Positions 23,634 through 33,730 are shown, numbered from the stretch's first letter. The stretch: 64,000 nt of DNA from Novosphingobium colocasiae (GCF_014652555.1 NZ_BMZA01000001.1:110147-174146), one strand, 5' to 3'. Made by a program: numbers and translations. Notes: generated from the sequence alone by a model not told the origin.

Positions 23634-25853
23634 ATGCGTAAGTACTGGAAGGCAGCGCTGTTGGCTGCCTGCGCGATGCCGCAGGTCGTCCAGGCGCAGG
23701 AGAACGCCGCCGAGACGGCAGAGGCCGGCGGCGATATCATTGTCACCGCGCAGCGCCGCTCGGAACGCCTGCAGGATATCCCGGCTTCGATTTCCGCGCT
23801 CGACAGCGCGATGCTCACGCAGAGCGGCGTCGCCGACATCAGCAACGTCGCCCCGCGCGTCCCCGGCTTCTACGCCGGCGGCTTCGGCTCGGCCCGCCCG
23901 CAGCTTTACATTCGCGGCATCGGCACCCGCCAGTTCGATCCGGGTTCGGAGTCCTCCGTCGGCGTGTTCGTCGATGAAAGCTATCTCGGCCGCACCGGTG
24001 GCGTGCTGGGTTCGCTCAAGGATATCGAACGTGTCGAAGTGCTCAAGGGGCCGCAGGGCACGCTCTATGGCCGGAACACCATCGCCGGCGCGGTCAACGT
24101 CATCACCAAGGGGCCGACCGATACCTTCTCGGCCGAAGCCGAAGCCGGTTACGGCAACTACGATGCGTGGAACGTGTTCGGTGCCGTCTCGGGTCCGATT
24201 GCGGGCGACGTGGTCAAGGGCCGGATCGCCGGCTGGCGCACGAAGGCGCGCGGTTATGTAACCAACCTGACCACCGGCAACCATCCGCAGGGCACGGACA
24301 ACTGGGGTGGCCGCGCCCGTCTGGCGATCGAGCCCAGTTCGGAGCTCAAGATCGACCTGATCGCTGAAATCGCGCGCGACACCGGCCGCTCGTTCCAGGG
24401 TGAATCGATCGGCAGCACGCTTAATCCGAACGGCATCCTGCTCGGCAAGGCCGGCCTCGTCCCTGAAAAGTCGGACGATCCGTACAAGCAGTACTACACC
24501 ACCGATCCCGAATATAACCGCCACATCGATGCCTTCACCGGTAAGCTCAACTACAGCACGGACCTCGGCGATTTCGTTTCGGTCACGTCGTATCGCAAGC
24601 TGAAGTACACCGATGATCGCGATTTCGATAACACCAACCTCGACGTGATCCAGCAGATCAGCGCCGAGAGGTCAAAGCAGTTCTCGCAGGAGTTCCGCTT
24701 CGTGTCGGCCAATGACGGCGCGCTGTCGTTCAACGGCGCGGTCGACTGGATCCTCGGCGTCTACTACTACAAGGACACCAGCTACCATCAGGACAACTTC
24801 CTGTTCGGCGCGGACAGCGTGGCTGCCGGCGGCGATGACCTGACGTTCGGTCACTATAAGACCAAGAGCGTCGCTGTGTTCGGCCAGTCGACCTTCCACT
24901 TCACCGACCAACTGACCTTCACCCTCGGCGCGCGCTATACCGAGGACAGGAAGAAGGCGACGCTGGGCGGGCGCACCAACGATGCGCTGCCGCTGGTCAG
25001 GGCGAACTTCGACGTCACCAACCCGACCAAGAAGTTTACCTCGTTCGATCCCAAGTTCGTGCTGTCCTACCAGCCGACCCGCGATCTCAACCTCTACGTA
25101 AGCTGGAGCAAGGGCTTCAAGTCGGGCGGGTACCAGTACACGCCGTTGACGGCCGCGCAGGCTGGGCTGGTATTCAACCCGGAAACCATCCGCGCATGGG
25201 AAGCGGGCGTGAAGAGCACCTGGCTTGACGGCACGCTGCGCGCCAATGCAGCGGTCTTCCAGTACGACTACAAGAACCTTCAGGTCTCGCGCGTCGTCCT
25301 GCTGCCCGATGGCTCCACGCCGTCGCTGATCGACAACGCCGGCAAGAGCAAGATCAAGGGTGCGGAGCTTGATCTGACCATCCAGCCGGTGCGCGGCTTC
25401 GATGTCACGGTGGCTTACGCCTATACCGATGCGAAGTACGATGAGTACCTGACCGGGCCGAAGGGTGCAGCGTCCACGCTGGACTTTTCGGATACCCGCA
25501 TGGTCCGCGCGCCCAAGCACTCGGTCAATGTCGGTGCGACCTACACGGTCGAGACCGGCAGCAACAGCGACCTGACCTTCCACGCCGATGCATCGATGCT
25601 GAGCGATTTCTTCCACGAACCGGGCCAGGGCGACATCAAGTACGGCAGCACGATTCCGCTCACCTCGGAAGACGGCTATGTGCTTAGCAATGCCCGCATC
25701 ACGTACCGGATGGGCGATTTCAAGATTGCCGGCTGGATCCAGAACGCCTTCGACGTGACCTATCGTCGTACCGTGCTGGCGCTGCCCGGCCAGGTCATCA
25801 GCATCTACGGCCAGCCGCGCACCTATGGCGCGACCATCGGCTGGTCGATGTAA
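23634..25853 (+). CDS. TonB-dependent outer-membrane receptor
   Basis: A 739-residue receptor. A signal peptide (MRKYWKAALLAACAMPQVVQAQ) precedes the TonB-box-like DIIVTAQRR, the plug with ERVEVLKGPQGTLYGRNTIAG, and the barrel ending in the aromatic YGATIGWSM. A GGGAGAGAAC ribosome site precedes the ATG. Two GntR-type operators upstream and a GntR gene downstream suggest local control by the imported compound or a metabolite. It lies between aromatic-pathway genes and a CrtC-like/kinase/acyl-CoA dehydrogenase set. Confidence 0.92.
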   Translation: MRKYWKAALLAACAMPQVVQAQENAAETAEAGGDIIVTAQRRSERLQDIPASISALDSAMLTQSGVADISNVAPRVPGFYAGGFGSARPQLYIRGIGTRQFDPGSESSVGVFVDESYLGRTGGVLGSLKDIERVEVLKGPQGTLYGRNTIAGAVNVITKGPTDTFSAEAEAGYGNYDAWNVFGAVSGPIAGDVVKGRIAGWRTKARGYVTNLTTGNHPQGTDNWGGRARLAIEPSSELKIDLIAEIARDTGRSFQGESIGSTLNPNGILLGKAGLVPEKSDDPYKQYYTTDPEYNRHIDAFTGKLNYSTDLGDFVSVTSYRKLKYTDDRDFDNTNLDVIQQISAERSKQFSQEFRFVSANDGALSFNGAVDWILGVYYYKDTSYHQDNFLFGADSVAAGGDDLTFGHYKTKSVAVFGQSTFHFTDQLTFTLGARYTEDRKKATLGGRTNDALPLVRANFDVTNPTKKFTSFDPKFVLSYQPTRDLNLYVSWSKGFKSGGYQYTPLTAAQAGLVFNPETIRAWEAGVKSTWLDGTLRANAAVFQYDYKNLQVSRVVLLPDGSTPSLIDNAGKSKIKGAELDLTIQPVRGFDVTVAYAYTDAKYDEYLTGPKGAASTLDFSDTRMVRAPKHSVNVGATYTVETGSNSDLTFHADASMLSDFFHEPGQGDIKYGSTIPLTSEDGYVLSNARITYRMGDFKIAGWIQNAFDVTYRRTVLALPGQVISIYGQPRTYGATIGWSM

Positions 25854-26035
25854 GAGTGAACAGGCCCGCGCCGGGATCGGTGGGGAAGGATGGGACCGGG
25901 CCAGACCCCATCCGTCACCCTTCCGGTCCCGGCGGGGTCGAATGCCGCGATTTTTCGGATTTTCCGGGGCGCAGCGGTTGTCATGTCATGGTTGAAAGCC
26001 CGTCAACGATCTGCGAGGTGCAGAATTCCTCCAGA

Positions 26036-26782
26036 ATGGCGGCCGATGACGTGAACGAGACAAGCACCAAGCCGGTACGTGCCAAGCGCGCCTTCGAGCG
26101 GGTCAGCGAAGCAATCCTTCAGGATATCCGCGAAGAGAAGCTGCGCCCCGGTGACAAGCTGCCCAGCGAGCGAGCGCTGGCCGACGCCTTTTCGGTAAAT
26201 CGCCACGCCGTGCGCGAAGCGTTGCGGACGCTGGAGATGTCCGGGGTGCTGCGGTTCGCCAAGGGGGCCAGCGGCGGAGCCTTCATCCGCGAGAACAGCG
26301 CTGACGGAGTGGGCCAGTCGATCAAGAACATGATCATCCTGGGGCGCATGCCCTTGGTCGATCTGATGGTCGTGCGGGTCAACCTGCTGGTCCAGGCAGC
26401 CGAACTGGCCGCCATGCGCGCCAACGAAGCCGATTTTGCAGCGCTGGATCGCAACATCGAGGATCTGCGTGAGGCGATCGAGGAAGGTGATGCCGTCAAG
26501 ACGGTGGGCCCGGTGGTCGGCTTCAACCGCGTATTGGGCAGCGCTTCGCACAATCTGGTGCTGGAGATGCTGATCGATTCGGTGGCGGACATCGTCACCG
26601 ATATCCTCAAGGTTTACAAGCTGCCGACCGAGATGGAACTGGTCCAGCCGCGCCGCGACATCGTTGCCGCGCTGCGGGCGGGCGATGGCCCGCGGGCCTG
26701 CGAGCTGCTGCGGGTGCATTATGAGGCGACGACCAACTACGTCCTCGCGCGCATCGGCAACTGGCATAACGACGGCGGTTAG
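26036..26782 (+). CDS. GntR-family (FadR subfamily) transcriptional regulator
   Basis: A 248-residue regulator. The winged HTH (LPSERALADAFSVNRHAVRE, then LEMSGVLRFAKG) starts about 20 residues after ATG 26036. The C-terminal all-helical FCD-like domain binds an effector, usually a carboxylic acid. The frame is open from GTG 25856 and has another ATG at 25988, but the extension is Gly/Pro-rich and unlike the family. The DNA upstream of the receptor carries two sites matching the FadR-subfamily consensus, the probable targets. It is on the same strand as the receptor. Confidence 0.88.
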   Translation: MAADDVNETSTKPVRAKRAFERVSEAILQDIREEKLRPGDKLPSERALADAFSVNRHAVREALRTLEMSGVLRFAKGASGGAFIRENSADGVGQSIKNMIILGRMPLVDLMVVRVNLLVQAAELAAMRANEADFAALDRNIEDLREAIEEGDAVKTVGPVVGFNRVLGSASHNLVLEMLIDSVADIVTDILKVYKLPTEMELVQPRRDIVAALRAGDGPRACELLRVHYEATTNYVLARIGNWHNDGG

Positions 26783-26815
26783 CCGCGTTCAACGATCGAA
26801 CACCCTGGAGGCATC

Positions 26816-27736
26816 GTGTCCCGTTTTTCCCCCACCGACCATCTCCGCCACGCCCCCGATGCCAGCGGACGGATGCGCGATTCGCTGTTCTGGCAATCGG
26901 TCATGCCGGATCGCAAGCTGGGCTTTCAGGCCTATCTTTACCTGACCAACGAGGGCAAGGCGGGCTTCAATATCGTGGTCTGGGGCGAGGAAAAGCGCCC
27001 GATCGTGCTGGAACTGGTCAACGGCGAGATCCCGGCCGACATGAATCTCGATGCCCTGAGCTTCAAGGGTCTCGAACTGCGCAAGACCGGGTTCGGCGAA
27101 GCGGCCAAGGTCAGCTACCGTAGCGACAAGGTGGAGATGGATTTCACCTTCACTCCCGCCCATCCGCCGCACAGCTATCTCGACAATCCCGACGGCCTGC
27201 CATCGTGGTTCGCGATGAACCGCTATGAGCAGACCGGGCGTATCGACGGCGAAATCCGCGCCGGCGACCTGACCATCCCCCTGAACGGCATGGCCCACCG
27301 CGATCATAGCTGGGGCAACCGCAACTGGGGCGTGCCGCAGCACTGGAAGTGGTTCTGCGCCTATACCCCCGACGGCAGCCGGATGATCAACGGCTGGATC
27401 TGGATCGCGCGCGGCGAATGGGGTTGCGCCGGCTATGTCGTGCGCGACGGCGTGCTGACGCCCATCGCCACGATCGCCCAGAAGGGCACTTATCGCGACG
27501 ACATGAGCCAGGACACCCTGCGTGCCGAGATCGTCGATACAGATGGAGGCACCTGCCTCCTCGAAATGCAGCGCTTCGGCCTCGTCAAGCTGCCGACCAA
27601 GGACAAGTTCGGCACGCTGATCCAGGAAGCTGCCTGCACCGCGACGATCGACGGGCTCACCGCCGCCGGGCAGTACGAAACGCACTGGCAGCAGTCCTAT
27701 CTCGATCACCTCGTTGAAAGCGGGGCAACCCGTTGA
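26816..27736 (+). CDS. CrtC/AttH-like (DUF7064/7065-type) protein
   Basis: A 306-residue protein starting at GTG 26816 behind a GGAGG site. It is a paralogue of 1081-2028: the motif AHRDHSWGNRNW (about residues 161-172) and the segment FTPAHPPHSYLDN match FEAFHPPYSYATH of that protein. Both halves look like beta barrels of the CrtC/AttH type. The TGA overlaps the TTG start of the APH-like kinase, so the two are translationally coupled, as another family member is coupled to a P450 at 57343. No signal peptide is seen. A hydratase-like or carrier role for a hydrophobic intermediate is an inference. Confidence 0.65.
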   Translation: MSRFSPTDHLRHAPDASGRMRDSLFWQSVMPDRKLGFQAYLYLTNEGKAGFNIVVWGEEKRPIVLELVNGEIPADMNLDALSFKGLELRKTGFGEAAKVSYRSDKVEMDFTFTPAHPPHSYLDNPDGLPSWFAMNRYEQTGRIDGEIRAGDLTIPLNGMAHRDHSWGNRNWGVPQHWKWFCAYTPDGSRMINGWIWIARGEWGCAGYVVRDGVLTPIATIAQKGTYRDDMSQDTLRAEIVDTDGGTCLLEMQRFGLVKLPTKDKFGTLIQEAACTATIDGLTAAGQYETHWQQSYLDHLVESGATR

Positions 27737-28740
27737 CCACCTGGACGTTCGACGAGCCGACCCGCGAGGCCCTGTGCGCCTTCCTGGAGGCGCGCGGAAT
27801 TGCGCCCGGCGCTATGGTGATCGCTCCGATCGGCGACGGCCACAGCAACCTGACGTTCCGCATCGACATCGAAGGCCGCGCCGTGGTCCTCCGCAGGCCG
27901 CCGCCGCCGCCACTGCCACCGGGCAGCAACGACGTGCTACGTGAGGCGGGCTTCCTCGCGGCCGTCGGCGGGGCCGGTCTGCCGGTGCCCGAAGTGCTGG
28001 CGACGGGCGAGACCGGCGCGGTGTTCGACGTGCCGTTCTATGTCATGGGCATGATCGACGGTGTGGTGCTCACCGAAACGCGCAAGGCTCCGCTCGATGA
28101 GGCCGCTGCCGCCCCGGCGATGGCCGAGGCGCTGGTGGCGGCGATGGCGCAGTTGCACGCGATCGACTGGACACGGACCACGCTCGCCGCCAAGGCCCGG
28201 CCCGAGGCGTTCAACCTCCGCCATTTCAGGATATTCCGCCGCATGGTCGATGACGGCGCTGGGGGCGTACTGCCGCCTTATGCCCGCATCGCGGCCTGGC
28301 TGGAGGCGAACGTGCCCGAACCTTCGGGTGCGACGATCATCCACAACGACCTCAGGCTCGGCAACGTGATGTGGGCCCCGCAGGCCCCGGCGCGGATCGC
28401 CGCGATCCTCGACTGGGAACTGGCGACGGTGGGCGATCCGCTGCTGGACCTAGCCTACCTCGTCTGCTCCGCCCCGCGCGAGGGGGCCACGCACACTCCG
28501 GTGCAGGACCTCTCCGCCGCGCTGATCGCCCCCGGCACCCCCGAGCCCGCCGCGCTGGTGGCGCGCTACTTCGCCTTGTCGGGCCGCGCGCCGGCGGACA
28601 TTGCGTGGTACCAGGTCATGGTCCTGTTCAAGCTCGCCACCCTCTACCGCTACTCGCGCCTCGCCGGCCACGATCCCTACTTCGTCGAGGAACACGAAGA
28701 CCGCTTCCTCGCTGAAGCGGCCTTCTACTGTCGGGATTGA
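27733..28740 (+). CDS. APH-like phosphotransferase (ACAD10/11-type kinase)
   Basis: A 335-residue kinase-fold protein. It has a Gly-rich nucleotide loop (GDGHSNLTFRI), the catalytic loop IIHNDLRLGN (H204, D206, N211) and the metal-binding DWEL (D227). It begins at a TTG that overlaps the previous stop (TTGA). Related proteins in bacteria and mitochondria (ACAD10/ACAD11) phosphorylate hydroxyacyl-CoAs so that phosphate can be eliminated before beta-oxidation. The convergent neighbour is an acyl-CoA dehydrogenase, which fits that role. A run of prolines (PPPPPLPP) lies in the N-lobe. Aminoglycoside resistance is unlikely. Confidence 0.85.
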   Translation: MTTWTFDEPTREALCAFLEARGIAPGAMVIAPIGDGHSNLTFRIDIEGRAVVLRRPPPPPLPPGSNDVLREAGFLAAVGGAGLPVPEVLATGETGAVFDVPFYVMGMIDGVVLTETRKAPLDEAAAAPAMAEALVAAMAQLHAIDWTRTTLAAKARPEAFNLRHFRIFRRMVDDGAGGVLPPYARIAAWLEANVPEPSGATIIHNDLRLGNVMWAPQAPARIAAILDWELATVGDPLLDLAYLVCSAPREGATHTPVQDLSAALIAPGTPEPAALVARYFALSGRAPADIAWYQVMVLFKLATLYRYSRLAGHDPYFVEEHEDRFLAEAAFYCRD

Positions 28741-28785
28741 GCGCGCGATGCCCGCCCCGCTGCAGAACAGCAGGGCGCGGCGATA

Positions 28786-29928
28786 TCAGAGCGAGCGGCC
28801 GACCAGTTCGCGCATGATCTCGCTGGAACCGCCATAGATGCGGCGGACGCGGGCGTCGCGCCAGACGCGGGCGATCGGGTATTCGTTCATGTAGCCCGAA
28901 CCGCCGTGCAACTGGAGTGCCGCGTCGCAGGCGAGCCAGGCCATTTCGGTGTGCCAGTATTTGGATGCCGCCGCCTCTTCCGGCGACAGTTCGCCACGCA
29001 CGTGGCGGGCGGTGGCCCAGTCGAGATGGGCCCAGCCGACCTGGAGCTTTGCCTTGATGTCGGCCAAGGTGAAGCGGGTGTTCTGGAAATCGATCACCGG
29101 CTTGCCGAACGCCTTGCGATCACGGGTGAACTTGACCGCTTCGTCATAAGCGCGCTGCGCGGCCGTCTGCGCCGAGATCGAGATCGACAGGCGTTCCTGC
29201 GCCAGTTCGCTGACGAGATAGATGAAGCCGCGATTTTCCTGGCCGATGAGATTGCCGACCGGCACCCGCACGTCGTTGAAGAACAACTCGGACGTGTCGC
29301 TCATCCACTGGCCGATCTTGTCGAGGTTGCGGCCGCGTTCGAAGCCGGCGCGATCCGCCTCGACCAGGATCAGCGAAGTACCCTTTGCGCCCAGATCGGG
29401 CTCGGTCTTGCACACGGTAATGATGATGTCGGCATTCTGGCCGTTGGTGATGAAGGTCTTGGAGCCGTTGATGACATACTCGTCGCCTTCGCGCCGGGCG
29501 GTGGTGCGCACGCCCTGGAGGTCGGACCCGGCACCCGGTTCGGTCATCGCGATCGCCGAAACAGCCTCTCCGCTCAGCAGCCGGGGCAGCCACTTCTCGT
29601 TGATCTCGTCGCTCGCGTAATGAAGCAGATAGGGCATGGTGATGTCCGATTGCAGCGTCACGCTGTCGGTCATCATCGCGTATGTCAGTTCCTCGTTGAG
29701 GATCGCGTTGTAGCGGAAATCGAGGCCGAGCCCGCCGAAGCGTTCCGGCACGCCCGGGCAGAGAAAGCCGTTGTCGCCCATCTTCGCCCAGAAATCGCGC
29801 GCCACTTTGCCGGCGTCATCGAACTCGGTGATGCGCGGCGTGAATTCGCGATCGATGAAACGCCGCACCGTCTCGCGGAACATGCGATGATCGTCATTGA
29901 ACAGCAGGCTATCGTCGCGGTGCAGCAT
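28786..29928 (-). CDS. Acyl-CoA dehydrogenase
   Basis: A 380-residue flavoprotein. The family signatures AMTEPGAGSDLQGVRTTA and the C-terminal LHGGSGYMNEYPIARVWRDA are clear. The segment GSGYMNEYP carries the FAD-binding region, and the catalytic Glu would lie just downstream (near SSEIMRELV). It makes an alpha,beta double bond in an acyl-CoA. It is convergent with the APH-like kinase and a separate transcription unit, with GGAGAG before the ATG. Its relative at 60391 shares the same overall motifs. Confidence 0.92.
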   Translation of the reverse strand: MLHRDDSLLFNDDHRMFRETVRRFIDREFTPRITEFDDAGKVARDFWAKMGDNGFLCPGVPERFGGLGLDFRYNAILNEELTYAMMTDSVTLQSDITMPYLLHYASDEINEKWLPRLLSGEAVSAIAMTEPGAGSDLQGVRTTARREGDEYVINGSKTFITNGQNADIIITVCKTEPDLGAKGTSLILVEADRAGFERGRNLDKIGQWMSDTSELFFNDVRVPVGNLIGQENRGFIYLVSELAQERLSISISAQTAAQRAYDEAVKFTRDRKAFGKPVIDFQNTRFTLADIKAKLQVGWAHLDWATARHVRGELSPEEAAASKYWHTEMAWLACDAALQLHGGSGYMNEYPIARVWRDARVRRIYGGSSEIMRELVGRSL

Positions 29929-30055
29929 CGTGGTCTCTCCCTCGATACGCCGGACCTGATCGATCCCGGCGCGCTCAAGGGCAATCCGTAACCTAGGTCA
30001 GGATTATTGTAAACCGGTTATCTTTCTTGCGGCCTGCAAGCAATTTCCGGCGCGA

Positions 30056-31096
30056 TCACTCCGTGCGGGACAAGTCCAGGGCGATATCGACGATCATGTC
30101 TTCCTGGCCGCCGACCATCTTGCGCCGCCCCACTTCGGCGAGGATCGCGCGGGTATCGACGCCATAATCGGCGCTGGCCTTTTCGGCATGGCGCAGGAAG
30201 CTGGAATAAACCCCGGCATAGCCGAGCGTCAGCGTTTCGCGATCGACGCGGACGGGGCGGTCCTGCAGCGGGCGAACCAGTTCCTCGGCGGCGTCCATCA
30301 GTGCGTAGAGATCGCAGCCGTGGTTCCATCCCATCCGATCGGCAGCGGCGATGAACACTTCGAGCGGCGCGTTGCCGGCACCGGCGCCCATCCCCGCCAG
30401 CGAGGCATCGACGCGCACCGCGCCGTTCTGCACCGCGACGATGGAGTTGGCGACGCCAAGCGACAGGTTGTGGTGGGCATGAACACCGCGCTGCGTTTCG
30501 GGCTTGAGCACGCGGTCGTAAGCCTGCAGCCGTGCCGCATACTCGTCCATGTTCATGGCCCCGCCGCTGTCAGTCACATAGACGCATTGCGCGCCATAGC
30601 CTTCCATCAGCAGTGCCTGCTGCGCCAGCGCTTCCGGGCTGGTCATGTGGCTCATCATCAGGAAGCCGGAGACATCCATGCCCAAGTTTCGGGCGGCCTC
30701 GATATGCTGCTTCGAAACATCCGCCTCGGTGCAGTGGGTGGCGACACGGACCGACTTCACGCCCATCTCGCAGGCGTGCTTGAGGTCGTGGACGGTGCCG
30801 ATGCCGGGCAGCAGCAGCGTGGTCAGCACCGCATGTTCGAGCACTTCGGCAACCGCGCCGATCCAGTCCCAGTCTGTCTGGGCTCCGAAGCCGTAGTTGA
30901 AGCTGGAGCCTTGCAGGCCGTCGCCGTGGGCAACCTCAATGGCATCGACCTTGGCCAGATCGAGCGCGCGGGCGATCGCCTTGACATGCTCGATGCCGTA
31001 CTGGTGGCGGATCGCGTGCATTCCGTCGCGCAGCGTCACGTCCTGGATGTAGAGCTTCTGGGCGGTAGGGTCAGAAAAGTGGCTGTTGAGGGTCAT
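30056..31096 (-). CDS. mhpE: 4-hydroxy-2-oxovalerate aldolase
   Basis: A 346-residue aldolase of the DmpG/MhpE/BphI type. The N-terminal motif [14 protein letters not shown] carries the catalytic Arg/Asp/His, and [13 protein letters not shown] holds the metal-binding HxH. It splits 4-hydroxy-2-oxoacids into pyruvate and an aldehyde, which is passed through a tunnel to the acetaldehyde dehydrogenase encoded upstream. Its ATG overlaps that gene's stop (ATGA). The longer frame to 31423 is not used because it lies inside the dehydrogenase gene. It is the last of three genes divergent from IclR. Confidence 0.96.
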   Translation of the reverse strand: MTLNSHFSDPTAQKLYIQDVTLRDGMHAIRHQYGIEHVKAIARALDLAKVDAIEVAHGDGLQGSSFNYGFGAQTDWDWIGAVAEVLEHAVLTTLLLPGIGTVHDLKHACEMGVKSVRVATHCTEADVSKQHIEAARNLGMDVSGFLMMSHMTSPEALAQQALLMEGYGAQCVYVTDSGGAMNMDEYAARLQAYDRVLKPETQRGVHAHHNLSLGVANSIVAVQNGAVRVDASLAGMGAGAGNAPLEVFIAAADRMGWNHGCDLYALMDAAEELVRPLQDRPVRVDRETLTLGYAGVYSSFLRHAEKASADYGVDTRAILAEVGRRKMVGGQEDMIVDIALDLSRTE

Positions 31097-32049
31097 GCCG
31101 GGGCTCCCTGGCGGTGCATGCGCGCGGCGATCTTCTCGGCCGTTTTCAGCGCCGCCGAGGTCATGATGTCGAGGTTGCCGGCATAGGCGGGCAGGTAGTG
31201 CGCTGCGCCTTCGACTTCGAGAAACACCGAAACCTTGAGTCCGGTGAACGAAGTTTGGCCGAAACTGGCCATTTCGGGAATACGCAGCGGCTGGTTCGAT
31301 CCGATATGCTCGAACTGCACCGCCTGCTTGAGGCGATAACCCGGGACGTAGCTCTGCACTTCGGCCACCATCGCCTCGATGCTTTGCCGGATCGCATCGC
31401 GATCGCCGTCCTCGCACAGGCAATAGACGGTATCGCGCATGATCAGCGGCGGCTCGGCCGGGTTGAGAATGATGATCGCCTTGCCGCGCGTTGCTCCGCC
31501 GACATCGACGATGGCCTGGCTGGTGGTCTCGGTGAATTCGTCGATGTTGGCGCGGGTGCCGGGCCCGGCGCTCTTGGATGATATCGAGGCGACGATTTCG
31601 CCATAGTGGACCTTGGCGACGCGATTGACGGCGGCGACGATCGGGATCGTTGCCTGGCCGCCGCAGGTCACCATGTTGACGTTGCGCGCATCGAGGTTGG
31701 CATCGCCGTTGACCGGGGGCACTGTATAGGGGCCGATCGCCGCCGGGGTCAGATCGACCATGCGCTTGCCGGCGGCCAGCACCATTTCGCTGTTGCGCTG
31801 GTGTGCGCCGGCGCTGGTGGCGTCGAACACGATCTCCACTTCGGCGAACTCGGCCATGGCGATCAGGCCGTCGATCCCGTCGGCAGTGGTGGCGACCCCC
31901 ATCCGCTGCGCGCGCGCCAGGCCGTCCGATGATGGGTCGATACCGACCATCACGCCCATTTCGAGGCTATCGGAAAGACGCATGATCTTGATCATCAGGT
32001 CGGTGCCGATGTTGCCGGAGCCGATGATGGCTACCTTGGTCTTGGCCAT
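31093..32049 (-). CDS. mhpF: Acetaldehyde dehydrogenase (acylating)
   Basis: A 318-residue enzyme of the DmpF/MhpF/BphJ type. The Rossmann motif [11 protein letters not shown] lies near the N-terminus and the nucleophile is in [12 protein letters not shown]. It converts acetaldehyde (or propanal) with CoA and NAD+ into acyl-CoA, forming a channelling complex with the aldolase. The start is 1 bp after the hydratase stop. The three-gene order hydratase, dehydrogenase, aldolase is the standard one for lower meta-cleavage pathways. Confidence 0.96.
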   Translation of the reverse strand: MAKTKVAIIGSGNIGTDLMIKIMRLSDSLEMGVMVGIDPSSDGLARAQRMGVATTADGIDGLIAMAEFAEVEIVFDATSAGAHQRNSEMVLAAGKRMVDLTPAAIGPYTVPPVNGDANLDARNVNMVTCGGQATIPIVAAVNRVAKVHYGEIVASISSKSAGPGTRANIDEFTETTSQAIVDVGGATRGKAIIILNPAEPPLIMRDTVYCLCEDGDRDAIRQSIEAMVAEVQSYVPGYRLKQAVQFEHIGSNQPLRIPEMASFGQTSFTGLKVSVFLEVEGAAHYLPAYAGNLDIMTSAALKTAEKIAARMHRQGAPA

Positions 32050-32050
32050 G

Positions 32051-32848
32051 TCAGGCGTCTCCATAGGTGAAGCTGCATTCGCCGATGCCACCGACCACGG
32101 CGCGCACGCGGTCACCCGGGGTGAGCGCCACCATCGGGCCCAGCGCGCCGGCCAGCAGCACATCGCCGGCCTTCAGCGGATCGCCCCGCGCCGCGAGCGT
32201 CCGCGCCAGCCAGGCGGCGGCGTTGAGCGGGTGGCCCAGCGCCGCAGCGGCGACACCGAGCGAGGCGACTTCGCCGTTGATCTCCATCACCATGCCGGCG
32301 GTGTAGAGATCGAGCCCGGGCAGCGGCTTGCCTTCGTCGGCGAGCACGAAGAACGCTGACGATCCGTTATCGGCCACGGTATCGGCGAAAGTGATCTTCC
32401 AGTCGGCGATGCGCGAATCGACGATCTCGATCGCGGCGTGGACGGTGGCGACGGCCTCGGCCACCTGTTCCGGAGTAGTGTCAACAGAGGGCAGGTCGCT
32501 GCCGAGCACGAAGGCGATTTCGGCTTCGGCCTTTGGCTGGATGCACCGGGCGGGCGAAAGCGTCGCGCCGTCGGCCACCTGCATGTCATCGAACAGGACG
32601 CCGAAATCGGGCTGGTCCACGCCCAGTTGCGTCTGCACCGCCTTGGCGGTCAGCCCGGCCTTGCGGCCGACGATCCGGCGGCCCTGGCCCTGCCAGTAAC
32701 GGGTGTTGATTTCCTGTACGGCATAAGCGCCGGCGGCATCGACCGGATCGAGCCCGTCACGCAATGGCGGCACGGTGCCACCGGTGTAGGCATTGCGCAG
32801 GCGCAGCGCCAGATCGTCCAGCGTCACTTCGCTTTTCACGTCCTGCAT
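32051..32848 (-). CDS. mhpD: 2-oxopent-4-enoate hydratase (2-hydroxypenta-2,4-dienoate hydratase)
   Basis: A 265-residue hydratase of the FAA-hydrolase-like MhpD/DmpE/BphH group. Readable motifs are [12 protein letters not shown], the metal-binding region [11 protein letters not shown] and the C-terminal [19 protein letters not shown]. It adds water to the dienoate released by the C-C hydrolase at 18290 or a similar enzyme. GAGGGAG precedes the ATG. It is the first gene of the lower-pathway operon; a 68-bp gap separates it from the divergent IclR gene. Confidence 0.95.
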   Translation of the reverse strand: MQDVKSEVTLDDLALRLRNAYTGGTVPPLRDGLDPVDAAGAYAVQEINTRYWQGQGRRIVGRKAGLTAKAVQTQLGVDQPDFGVLFDDMQVADGATLSPARCIQPKAEAEIAFVLGSDLPSVDTTPEQVAEAVATVHAAIEIVDSRIADWKITFADTVADNGSSAFFVLADEGKPLPGLDLYTAGMVMEINGEVASLGVAAAALGHPLNAAAWLARTLAARGDPLKAGDVLLAGALGPMVALTPGDRVRAVVGGIGECSFTYGDA

Positions 32849-32916
32849 GAACCGTACTCCCTCTCCGTCGAGCCCGAGAGATACGGCCGACCGAGACCTT
32901 GCGCTAGGCGGGGGTT

Positions 32917-33705
32917 ATGCATATTTCTCGAAATGTGAGAACCGGAACGCCAACTCTTTCCAGCTTCGGGCGCGTGATGGCGCTGCTCGATGCGATCCTG
33001 GCGGATGGCGGCCGGTCCGGCATTTCCGAGCTGGCGCGCGGTCATGCGGTGCCGGTGGCGACGGCGCACCGCCATGTCGTCAGCCTGGTTGAAGAGGGCC
33101 TGCTGACCCCGGTAGGCGGTGGGCGGCACGTGGCCGGGCCTCGCCTGATCCGGCTGGGTGCGGCGGTGGATCTGGCGCAAGTGCTGGCGCGGATTGCCGC
33201 GCCGCTGCTGCCGGGGCTGGCGCGCGATCTGGGCGCGGTGGTGCAGCTTGGCACGCTGGAGAACGATATGGTGACTTACCGGGTCAAGGCCGGCAACGCG
33301 GCTTCGGGGCTGTTCACCCAGGTCGGCGGCCAGCTTGAGGCCTATTGTTCCGGCATCGGCAAGGTGCTGCTGGCGGGCCTGCCGGAGGCGGATCGGGAGC
33401 GCTATCTGGCCAACGGCCCGTTCATCGCCCTGACCGGACAAACGATCACCGCTCCCGAAGCACTGGCTGCCGAACTGGCCGTAGTGGCGCGCGATGGCTA
33501 TGCCTTCGACCGCGAGGAGATCGCCGAGGGCCTTGCCTGCGCGGCGGTGCCGGTGTGCGATCGGGCGGGGGCGGTGGTGGCCGCGCTGTCCGCCTCGGGC
33601 CCGGTCCACCCCGGCCGGTACGAGGCATTGCGCGATCGGATCGGCCCGTTAAAGGCAATGGCGACGCGGATCGAAGCTGCCGCTTTCGGTGCGGCGGATC
33701 GATGA
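32917..33705 (+). CDS. IclR-family transcriptional regulator
   Basis: A 262-residue regulator with an N-terminal winged HTH (GISELARGHAVPVATAHRHV) and a C-terminal effector domain (AYCSGIGKVLLAGLPE, then VARDGYAFDREE). It is divergent from the lower meta-pathway operon and very likely controls it and itself. A short dyad TTCTC-N7-GAGAA (32925-32941) lies just inside the 5' end. If this is the operator, the true start could be GTG 32935 instead of ATG 32917, which has GGGGG upstream. Confidence 0.93.
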   Translation: MHISRNVRTGTPTLSSFGRVMALLDAILADGGRSGISELARGHAVPVATAHRHVVSLVEEGLLTPVGGGRHVAGPRLIRLGAAVDLAQVLARIAAPLLPGLARDLGAVVQLGTLENDMVTYRVKAGNAASGLFTQVGGQLEAYCSGIGKVLLAGLPEADRERYLANGPFIALTGQTITAPEALAAELAVVARDGYAFDREEIAEGLACAAVPVCDRAGAVVAALSASGPVHPGRYEALRDRIGPLKAMATRIEAAAFGAADR

Positions 33706-33730
33706 TGACGGCCATGACGGGGGCGGGACG

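Noticed and set aside
27733..28740. Aminoglycoside resistance gene
   Set aside because: The kinase fold is shared, but the sequence and the neighbouring acyl-CoA dehydrogenase fit the ACAD10/11-type kinases better.
28750..28777. Terminator between the convergent kinase and acyl-CoA dehydrogenase genes
   Set aside because: Only an imperfect, short GC stem can be drawn and there is no T run on either strand.
30056..32050. Possible fusion of aldolase and dehydrogenase suggested by a long aldolase frame to 31423
   Set aside because: The extension is out of frame with the dehydrogenase and Arg-rich. The ATGA overlap at 31093-31096 gives a normal two-gene arrangement.
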